Source of the DNA: an uncultured Acetatifactor sp.
GTDB taxonomy: Bacteria > Bacillota > Clostridia > Lachnospirales > Lachnospiraceae
NCBI GenBank assembly: GCA_934426825.1
Contig: CAKRYI010000029.1
Coordinates: forward strand, 1 to 25,606
Direction: 5' to 3'
Length of the DNA: 25,606 nt
Below, in pieces: positions 7,593-14,676 of the stretch (its first letter is position 1; every line of letters starts with the position of its first letter). A program made the translations under genes and the position numbers. Below the pieces are notes generated by a model, which was not told the DNA's origin, did no database searches, and saw only the letters and a program-made list of their open reading frames with translations.

Positions 7593-7717
7593 AAATCCGG
7601 AAGAGCAGTGTGTTGATTTTATGAATGAGTGCATTGGAATGGATGAAATTGAAGAATTGAATGGAGCATGGTAGTACAGCGAACGCATAAGATAATGGTA
7701 ACGGAGGGACAACAGAT

Positions 7718-9226
7718 ATGAATGTAAAGGATATTATCGCAGACTCACAACTGGCTTTTTTAAATCAGGAAAACGAGACTGCGCTGGATTTGGCAAGGCA
7801 GGCAATAGCGCTTGACAAAGACAATCCGGATGCGTATAAATGCGCCGGCAATGCCTGTATGTCATTGGAAAGATATGATGAGGCAATTAAAAATTACAGC
7901 ATGGCTGTAAAATATGATCCAAACAATGGTAACCGGTATTATGACTTGGGATTTGCACAGGCAACAAATGAAAAAATGGCAGATGCCATTAAAAATTTGG
8001 CGAAAGCAGATGAACTGGGATGTATTCCGGAGAATCTCGTGCAGATTTATAACCTTTTAGGCATTATATGTTTTGATATCGGAAGATATGACGATGCGCT
8101 CATTAATTTTAACAAGGCAGAACAATTTGTCGGAGTAAATTTGGACATCCTTCAGCGCAAAGCAATTATTTACGGTATCAGAAATGATATTCGAAACGGC
8201 ATACAGACCGCCAATCAGATAAAACTGGTTTCGCCATCGGAATATACAGGCTACCAGTTAGCGTTTAAACTGCTGACTCAGGCGAAACGGTGGGATGCCG
8301 CTGAGGAGGAACTGAAAAAAGCAGAGCGGTATGCAACACCTACAATGGATTTCTTTTTTGATCAGATGACACTGGAACTTGAAAAATATCATGCTGATAA
8401 AAACGAAACACATTTTTACACCGCACTGAATATTATCGACAAGGCTTTGAAAACCGTAAAACCGGAAATACAAAGCACGATTGAGAGCTATATCAATGCC
8501 GCGGAGATATATTTACAGCTTGAGAATCCGGAAAAAACCATAGAGTGTCTTGATGCAGCACAGGCACCTGCAGGGGCATATAATAATGGATTTGAACTCT
8601 GTGAGAGTGTTTTAACGGAGCCCCGTCCGCTCACGGAATATGACGTTGAGGAGATGATTGAGGAGGACCGGGAACGTATCGCTGATGAGTATGGCGAGTA
8701 TGGTTTGGAAGAATTGGCGGAAAGCATTGAACCGGACGAAGAGGGAAACAGAGATTACTTTACGGAAATTGACGAAATCCCTCAGGAGGAGACGGTTACA
8801 TATAAATTAGACGATGCAGAAGCCTTTACAATGGATCCGGATAACCGGGATCAGATAAACCGGTTATATATCGGTGCATACACTCTCAAAAAAGATTTTG
8901 CAAAGGTGGCAGAGTACGCCAAAGTGTTACAGGCAAGCGATAATGTTCAGAATTCGTATATTGGAAAATATGCGGAAGTGAATGCCCTGAAAGAACTTGG
9001 CACATCCGACTGGAGTGAAAAATACGAGGAAGTAATCCGGTTCTTTAGAAATGCCATGATAAAGGATCCGACCGATATATTAGCGGTTACTTTCCGTATA
9101 CAGTGTTATATTGATATTCAAAAATATGATGAGGCGGAAGAACTCTGCAAATTGCTTTCCAAAGAAGTAAGAGAGTCTCTGATGGAGAAAATTGCGGAGG
9201 CAAAAGAAGGGGGTAGTCAGGAATAA
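7718..9226 (+). CDS. Cytosolic TPR-repeat protein
   Basis: 502 residues without signal peptide or membrane helix. At least four tetratricopeptide repeats occupy the N-terminal third; the clearest is PDAYKCAGNACMSLERYDEA at residue 37 onward with the next repeat at about 72 and another around YNLLGIICFDIGRYDDA. Further helical repeats continue to about 290 and again after about 375. Between them lies a strongly acidic linker (about 307-362, EEMIEEDRERIADEYGEYG and following). TPR proteins usually scaffold protein complexes. Placement directly before the WXG100-like genes, with a TAATG overlap to the next ORF, suggests a substrate-binding chaperone or assembly factor for this secretion system. 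It has GGAGG before the ATG. There is no counterpart in the canonical ess/yuk set. Confidence 0.78.
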   Translation: MNVKDIIADSQLAFLNQENETALDLARQAIALDKDNPDAYKCAGNACMSLERYDEAIKNYSMAVKYDPNNGNRYYDLGFAQATNEKMADAIKNLAKADELGCIPENLVQIYNLLGIICFDIGRYDDALINFNKAEQFVGVNLDILQRKAIIYGIRNDIRNGIQTANQIKLVSPSEYTGYQLAFKLLTQAKRWDAAEEELKKAERYATPTMDFFFDQMTLELEKYHADKNETHFYTALNIIDKALKTVKPEIQSTIESYINAAEIYLQLENPEKTIECLDAAQAPAGAYNNGFELCESVLTEPRPLTEYDVEEMIEEDRERIADEYGEYGLEELAESIEPDEEGNRDYFTEIDEIPQEETVTYKLDDAEAFTMDPDNRDQINRLYIGAYTLKKDFAKVAEYAKVLQASDNVQNSYIGKYAEVNALKELGTSDWSEKYEEVIRFFRNAMIKDPTDILAVTFRIQCYIDIQKYDEAEELCKLLSKEVRESLMEKIAEAKEGGSQE

Positions 9227-9540
9227 TGTTATCACAGGATATTGTTTTGGATAGTCAGGCATTTAATACGGCTTCCGAGGATATGAAAGAGCTCAAAGAG
9301 CGGACAGAAAAGCTGAAGAAAAAGCTGCAGACAATGTATAAGGAACTTGCTACGGCAATGGACACGCCGGCAGGAAAAGAGGTTGAAATTACTGCCGAAA
9401 AAGTCTTGATTAAGCCGATTGATGATATGTTACTTGTAATTAACCATGTTTCACAGACGCTTACGCAGATTATAGGCACGAGTTATTATGAGGGTATATT
9501 TATCAAGTTCGATGAACTGAACGCAAGTATTAAATTTTAA
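9226..9540 (+). CDS. Small helical WXG100-superfamily-like protein
   Basis: 104 residues. Two helices, a charged first helix (KELKERTEKLKKKLQTMYKE) and a second one (IDDMLLVINHVSQTLTQII), are separated by a turn TPAGKEVE around residue 47 where WXG100 proteins carry W-x-G. The order of helix, G-containing turn and helix, the length near 100 and the position beside other WXG100-like genes place it in that superfamily by architecture, although the Trp is absent. The start codon overlaps the TPR gene stop (TAATG), implying translational coupling. It is probably a secreted substrate, or a half of a heterodimer with one of the next two proteins. Confidence 0.6.
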   Translation: MLSQDIVLDSQAFNTASEDMKELKERTEKLKKKLQTMYKELATAMDTPAGKEVEITAEKVLIKPIDDMLLVINHVSQTLTQIIGTSYYEGIFIKFDELNASIKF

Positions 9541-9565
9541 ACCAAAATTATAGGAGGTCAAAACT

Positions 9566-9889
9566 ATGGCAATGGGAAGTACAGGAACTGTCAACATTAC
9601 ACAGAAAATGATGACAGACATTAAGGATGCGGTCGCAGATTATAGGGCGAAAGCAAAGACACTTCAGGAGCAGCTTGACGGAGAGGTAAAGAAGCTGATT
9701 CCGGGAAGTTTCAGCGGTGCCGCTGCGAGCGGATTCGAGACGTTTTACAACAACAACATTGTTCCGGCAAACGGTGAGGGACTGGAACAGCTGTTGAAGG
9801 CAATTGACGATATTGCACAGGGAGCGCTGGAGGCTCTTCCCGGTGGAAACGGTCTGGATGATCAGCTTGCTGAAGGAAATCAGCAGTAA
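9566..9889 (+). CDS. WXG100-like protein, SFSG variant
   Basis: 107 residues, two helices around a central G-S-F-S-G turn at 47-51, so Phe49 stands where the WXG Trp normally is. The surrounding pattern (LQEQLDGEVKKLIPGSFSGAA then FYNNNIVPANGEGL) fits a WXG100 helical hairpin. A flexible Gly/Gln-rich tail (GGNGLDDQLAEGNQQ) follows; no YxxxD/E export motif is visible. A strong AGGAGG is 8-9 bases before the ATG. It lies 15 bases before the next WXG100-like gene, an arrangement typical of co-folded EsxA/EsxB-like heterodimers. Export as a substrate or structural component of the system is inferred. Confidence 0.68.
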   Translation: MAMGSTGTVNITQKMMTDIKDAVADYRAKAKTLQEQLDGEVKKLIPGSFSGAAASGFETFYNNNIVPANGEGLEQLLKAIDDIAQGALEALPGGNGLDDQLAEGNQQ

Positions 9890-9904
9890 AAGGAGGAGAA
9901 AATA

Positions 9905-10207
9905 ATGGCAGATTGCAGAATTGTAAATGCAGACGTAGTGAATGCGGTTGCAAATATAAAGGAGATTTCCGGCTCCTATAAAACAGCCGGCGAGGCATTA
10001 ATAGAAGCATTGACCGGAGCTATTTCGGCAATGGAGGGAGAAACAAAAGACGCACTGCAGAAGTTCTTTACAACGGATGTGCAGAAATTCGTAACAGAGG
10101 ATTTGCCGCAGGCGCTGACGGGAATGGCAGATTTGCTTGAGGCGAACAGAAAGAATTTTGAGGATGTTGACAAACAGATAGCAGAAAGCATTTCAAGCGG
10201 TAAATAG
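9905..10207 (+). CDS. WXG100-like protein, MEG variant
   Basis: 100 residues forming a helical hairpin with the turn S-A-M-E-G-E at 41-46, Met43 replacing the WXG Trp. The second helix ends in a charged tail where N-F-E-D-V-D (from about 84) resembles a degenerate YxxxD/E export signal with Phe for Tyr. The AAGGAGGAG ribosome binding site is one of the strongest in the window, suggesting high expression. With the 9566 gene it probably forms a heterodimer. The gene is followed by a hairpin (10216-10253) that may limit read-through into the ATPase genes and so raise the level of these small proteins. Confidence 0.65.
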   Translation: MADCRIVNADVVNAVANIKEISGSYKTAGEALIEALTGAISAMEGETKDALQKFFTTDVQKFVTEDLPQALTGMADLLEANRKNFEDVDKQIAESISSGK

Positions 10208-10215
10208 TGAGAAAG

Positions 10216-10253
10216 CAAAGTCCCGATTATGTGTATGCATAGTTGGGACTTTG
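10216..10253 (+). terminator. Intra-operon hairpin (attenuator or mRNA processing element)
   Basis: CAAAGTCCCGA (10216-10226) pairs with TTGGGACTTTG (10243-10253): 11 bp with one G-T pair and a 16-base loop. No T tract follows, so complete termination is unlikely. Its place between the abundant-substrate genes and the machinery genes fits partial attenuation or protection of the upstream mRNA 3' end. Confidence 0.55.
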
Positions 10254-10282
10254 TAGAACTTAAGATGAGAGGATTGGATACT

Positions 10283-11464
10283 ATGGCATTTAGAGTGTTA
10301 AATGAAAATGAGATTGCACTACTTTCGGACAATCAAAAAAAGCGATATGATGAGGAACTTAGCGTATATCAAGAGAGAATTGCTTTCATAGAACAAATAG
10401 AAATGCTGGAAAATGTTGAAATTCCTCCGTATGAACCGCAACTGAAAGAAATCCACATGATTGGCGATATTCCGCAAAAAAATTATGCGGTACCGAAAGA
10501 TGCTCTCGGCGTGCATGACATACCGGAGTGTTTTTGCCCGACAGGGGTTGAAGTAGCTCATATTAAAAAGGCAGAGGCGGTTGAACCCAAACTGCCTGTA
10601 CTTTCGCACCCGGAAAAGGTGGAAATACTTTTTTCGGCACCTGAGCTGTCTGAACCGCAGCTTCCCCTTGCGAAGGTTTCCACTCCGAATATTTCGGATA
10701 TTCATATTGCAGAAGTAAACAGCTGTGAACTGCCGGATGCAAAGGTAGTTTTTGATAAAGAATTCACTTTTAAAATGGATAAAATAGGACAACCGGAATT
10801 ACCGAATGCAGGGGTGACCTTTGGTGACATTCCGGCTTTTCAGGATTTTAAGGTAAATAAACCGCAGGTTCCCGTTATAGACAGCCCGGATTGTTCATTT
10901 ATCAAAGAAACAAATATTCCCTCTGTTCATGCAGAGATTCCGTCTGTCCATGGTGTGGAAAAGATGCCAGCGGATAGAACATTTCATAAGCCCGAAGTGT
11001 CGGATGTTAAGGTTCCCCAAATTTCAAAACCGGAAGCCGGCTCGTATGGTTTTCAAATCAGTAAGCGTGACGTCACAGGACTGCCTGATGTGCTGCAGCC
11101 GGTTTGCCCGGTGAAACCGGTGGAAGAAAAGCAGTATAGCAGAACGAAGCTGCCGGAGGTTAAGAAACCGATATGCAAGGTGCAGACAAATCAGGTGAGA
11201 CCCAAGAACCGGACAGAACTTCCGGAAATAAAACAGATAGATATTGTCAATATACAATATAAGGCACCAAAAGTGGCAGAACCTGAGGCAGCGGCATATG
11301 TGAAACTGCCTGTAGTAACTCCCCCAAAGTTTGCAAAAATTGATAGTAACGTAAAAGGATTACCGGACAATTTTTCCATTGAAGTACCGGATATTTATGA
11401 AAAGTGGAAAGATTTATTGCCGGTGGAAAATGAATTGAGAACTTTGGAGGAAGCGAATTCATGA
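10283..11464 (+). CDS. Proline-rich repeat protein of unknown function
   Basis: 393 residues from ATG 10283, preferred over ATGs at 10229 and 10265 because GAGAGGA lies 9 bases upstream and 10229 falls inside the hairpin loop. Residues 1-50 form a charged helix (LSDNQKKRYDEELSVYQERI). The rest is extended, low in Gly and rich in Pro, Val, Lys and Glu, with about ten copies of a loose xLP(E/D/N/V) motif, such as ELPDAK, ELPNAG, GLPDVL, KLPEVK and ELPEIK. There is no signal peptide, membrane segment or enzyme motif. The C-terminus is helical again (IYEKWKDLLPVENELRTLEE). It overlaps the EssC-like gene by ATGA, so stoichiometric co-translation is likely. A cytosolic spacer, scaffold or substrate tether for the ATPase is an inference; I know no canonical T7SS equivalent. 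Confidence 0.65.
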   Translation: MAFRVLNENEIALLSDNQKKRYDEELSVYQERIAFIEQIEMLENVEIPPYEPQLKEIHMIGDIPQKNYAVPKDALGVHDIPECFCPTGVEVAHIKKAEAVEPKLPVLSHPEKVEILFSAPELSEPQLPLAKVSTPNISDIHIAEVNSCELPDAKVVFDKEFTFKMDKIGQPELPNAGVTFGDIPAFQDFKVNKPQVPVIDSPDCSFIKETNIPSVHAEIPSVHGVEKMPADRTFHKPEVSDVKVPQISKPEAGSYGFQISKRDVTGLPDVLQPVCPVKPVEEKQYSRTKLPEVKKPICKVQTNQVRPKNRTELPEIKQIDIVNIQYKAPKVAEPEAAAYVKLPVVTPPKFAKIDSNVKGLPDNFSIEVPDIYEKWKDLLPVENELRTLEEANS

Positions 11465-14400
11465 AGAACAATGAAATAATGATTTCTGCGAGATTTTACG
11501 GTGCTGATTTGAATGATGAAATGTCGTTCCTCGTTTTGAAAGATATAACGTTAAAATCATTTATGGAATCCCTTTATTACGGACTCAAAAAAAACAGTGA
11601 TTTCGAGAAACAGTTTGCACTGCTGGAACGATATTTTAAGACCCGGAAAGAACTGCAGGTTTTGTATAGCGCCAAGCGGGAGTTTGCAGTCATTGATTTT
11701 GCAGAGGAAGGAATTCTGGACAAAAAACTGGATGAACTGGGATTTGTTACGTCCAGTTGTGTTTTGTTTACCACGCAAACGGAAATTACGCCGCATATAT
11801 TGTTTGAGAAGGCGGATAACAGTTATATATTGCAGGAAGAAGAATCACTGGAATACAATATCAGTACCAGACGACTCAATGTAATTGAGCCTTCCGTGAT
11901 TGAAATTTTACCACCCGGTGAAATGCCCCAGAAAAGTAAATCATCTTTGATTGATGTCATTGTCCCGACGGTGTTGTCGACAGGAGGCATGTTAGCGGCG
12001 CGGTATTTGGTTATGATGTTTTCGCCCAGTGCATCCTCGATGGGAGATACCATGCTTCTGATGTCGGGAGCCATGGGTGTTGTTGCGCTCGTCACCTCCC
12101 TGTACAACTATATGAAACAAAGAAAAGAGCATAGCAAAAGTGTTGAGGAGTGGAAGGAGAATTACGAGAACTATATTCATAAGAAAATAGTAACCATTAA
12201 AGAATGGCAGCAAAGTGATATTAAATACTTAAATAGTGTATATCCCAATATGGATACCCTGTTTACAAATACAGCTCAAATCAGCGGCTCTATTTTTTCG
12301 CGTTCTCAAAATGACAATGATTTTATGAGGATTTCTTTGGGAACGTCGGATGAAGTCAAGCCGCTTTTTGAGATTAAATCGGAAAAGAAAGATAATATTT
12401 TCTATGATATATATTACAAAAAAATTGGCGACGGCATAAAGATTATTATTCCTTCCAAAAAGGAAACAAGGCGGATTCGGAAGTTATCGACAGAGGAACA
12501 GGCGGCAGAGCGTAAGAACAGATTCTTGCTGACGGACTTGGCATACACTTTTGCAAATAAGGGTGTAGACCCGCAGGATAATCAGGAAATTGTTGGATTT
12601 AATTATCTGAGAAGTGATGACGGAACGAAACCGCCGTTACTGCTTGATTTGAAATCATGCGGTGCTTTGGGAGTTATCTCAAATGATGACCTGACATCCC
12701 AAAATTTTGTGAGACATGTGGTTTTTGAACTGGCATATTATCATTCCCCGGAAGATTTACAGTTTGTATTTTTCTTTGACAAAGAGGATGATATTGAGAA
12801 ACAAAATGATTTGTTGAGGGACTACAAGTATTTACCGCATACGAATGAATTGTTTGACGGGGTCTCCCAATTTGTGTTTGATAAACCCAGTGCCGGCGTC
12901 GTTTTTGGACAGCTGCTCAGTATTATGAATGAGAGAACCAAGAGTAAAAAAGAGGACAAAGACGAGGAGGGCGAGGAGAAGCATACACAAATCGTCTGTG
13001 TTGTCTTTTACGACTATGACATTAAGGAAACGGGCTTCTCAAAGTTTTTGCCGGAAGTTCCGAAGGAAGGCGAACCGTATAGCAATTCCAATGGACTTAC
13101 GTTTATTTTTGTGCAGCGCGTGAAGGATAAATTGCCAAAGTATTGCGGAAATATTGTCAATATAGATAAAGACAATCCCAATGGCAGAAGAAGCAGCCTG
13201 CGGTATAACGTTTTGAGCAGGGAAATGCTGAATGTCTTAAGCGAGGATAAAGAGGACAAGTCCAAGACCAACGATACGGATAAGTTGATTGAATATAAGC
13301 ATTTTCAAAATGATTACATATTCAATGAAAAGGCATATGACGATAAGTTCAATCTGGCATTTAAGCAGTTGAGCTCTATTTACTATACCCGTATTGCAGA
13401 AAACGGAAAAGTTCCCTCAATGGTTACCCTGTTTGAACTGTTTGATTATAATACAGAAAAAATAGAAAAGGGAGAGGTGCGTGAAAGCATCTTAAAAAGC
13501 TGGGAAAAAATTGCGGAAAATGATATTACACGCAACCTGTGTGTGCCAATCGGCAAGAATGAGCATGGATTAATGCATCTTGATTTGTATGAAAAGGCAG
13601 ACGGACCGCATATGCTGGTGGCAGGAACTACCGGTTCCGGAAAATCAGAAACCATTATTACCTATCTGATTGGACTTTGTATGAAATTTTCTCCAATGGA
13701 CTTAAATCTTATGCTGGTGGATATGAAGGGTGGAGGATTTTCAGACAGATTAGGAAATCTGCCACACTGTGTAGGCGTGGTAACCGATACCGCGGGAGAA
13801 GAGGAAGGTACGTCGGCAGCGTATATGCTGAAGCGCTTTTTGGAGTCTTTGAATGCAGAGATAAAGAGAAGAAAGCTGTTGCTGTCCAGTCTGGGAGTAG
13901 ATAATGTTGACTCTTATATCAGAGCCTTAAGAATTATTAAGGAGATTAAGGAGCTTGAAAAGAATTCCGGTTCCGAAACGGAAATTGAAAAGTTAAAGAA
14001 AAAGCTGAATGAGAAACAGGTCAAAGCACTGGAGTGGGAAGCAAATGAGTTGAAACCATTGTCCCACCTTGTTCTGGTTGTGGATGAGTTTACAGAACTC
14101 AAACGATTTTCCAGTGAGAGCAATGATGTTGATTTTATTGCAGAAATCACAACCATTGCCCGTGTGGGACGAACTTTGGGATTCCATATTATCCTTGTTT
14201 CACAAAATATCGAGGGAGCAATTACGGATGATATTCGTGTGAATTCCAAGGCGCGAATCTGTCTTAAGGTTGCAACCAAACAGGCTTCAAAGGAAATGCT
14301 GGGAAGTCCGGTAGCGGCGGCACCGACAATGCCGTTAAACGGACGCGCTTACCTTTTGGTGGGAACCGGTTCCCGGTTTGAATATTTCCAGTCAGCTTAT

Positions 14401-14676
14401 ACCGGAGCGAACCGGAATCTGAATATTGAGCCGCCTGTTGTTGTAACGCAGGTACCAAACACAGGACAGTATGTGGATACTTTCTATTCCTCTAAAAAAG
14501 ATAATGAACGTGAAAAGAAGAAAAACGAAAATGTCAGCGAGCATGATACACAGCTTGCATATATTACAAGTACCATTATCGAAATAAGCAAAAACAGGGA
14601 AACACCGACACCGATTTTCTTAGAGCCGCTGCCAACCCGGATTGCTGATGAGACAGAGTGGGAGGAAGTGATATGA
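11461..14676 (+). CDS. EssC-like T7SS ATPase, first half (membrane anchor plus D1)
   Basis: 1071 residues. Two membrane helices lie at about 164-187 and 196-215, followed by a basic stalk (YNYMKQRKEHSK) exactly as in EssC/YukB. A non-catalytic region (about 290-600) contains ISLGTS, then LGVISNDDLTSQNFVRHVV and HSPEDLQFVFFFD, matching the EssC segment before D1. The FtsK/SpoIIIE domain D1 has Walker A GTTGSGKS (722-729), DMKGGGF, Walker B LVLVVDE (870-876), ARVGRTLGFHIILVSQ and RAYLLVG. A coiled-coil insertion (about 820-866) separates Walker A from B. The N-terminal 110 residues lack FHA signatures and look ubiquitin-like (YukD/EsaB pattern). It stops where EssC would continue into D2, which is encoded by the next gene. 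Its role is to energise export of WXG100 substrates at the membrane. Confidence 0.88.
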   Translation: MKNNEIMISARFYGADLNDEMSFLVLKDITLKSFMESLYYGLKKNSDFEKQFALLERYFKTRKELQVLYSAKREFAVIDFAEEGILDKKLDELGFVTSSCVLFTTQTEITPHILFEKADNSYILQEEESLEYNISTRRLNVIEPSVIEILPPGEMPQKSKSSLIDVIVPTVLSTGGMLAARYLVMMFSPSASSMGDTMLLMSGAMGVVALVTSLYNYMKQRKEHSKSVEEWKENYENYIHKKIVTIKEWQQSDIKYLNSVYPNMDTLFTNTAQISGSIFSRSQNDNDFMRISLGTSDEVKPLFEIKSEKKDNIFYDIYYKKIGDGIKIIIPSKKETRRIRKLSTEEQAAERKNRFLLTDLAYTFANKGVDPQDNQEIVGFNYLRSDDGTKPPLLLDLKSCGALGVISNDDLTSQNFVRHVVFELAYYHSPEDLQFVFFFDKEDDIEKQNDLLRDYKYLPHTNELFDGVSQFVFDKPSAGVVFGQLLSIMNERTKSKKEDKDEEGEEKHTQIVCVVFYDYDIKETGFSKFLPEVPKEGEPYSNSNGLTFIFVQRVKDKLPKYCGNIVNIDKDNPNGRRSSLRYNVLSREMLNVLSEDKEDKSKTNDTDKLIEYKHFQNDYIFNEKAYDDKFNLAFKQLSSIYYTRIAENGKVPSMVTLFELFDYNTEKIEKGEVRESILKSWEKIAENDITRNLCVPIGKNEHGLMHLDLYEKADGPHMLVAGTTGSGKSETIITYLIGLCMKFSPMDLNLMLVDMKGGGFSDRLGNLPHCVGVVTDTAGEEEGTSAAYMLKRFLESLNAEIKRRKLLLSSLGVDNVDSYIRALRIIKEIKELEKNSGSETEIEKLKKKLNEKQVKALEWEANELKPLSHLVLVVDEFTELKRFSSESNDVDFIAEITTIARVGRTLGFHIILVSQNIEGAITDDIRVNSKARICLKVATKQASKEMLGSPVAAAPTMPLNGRAYLLVGTGSRFEYFQSAYTGANRNLNIEPPVVVTQVPNTGQYVDTFYSSKKDNEREKKKNENVSEHDTQLAYITSTIIEISKNRETPTPIFLEPLPTRIADETEWEEVI

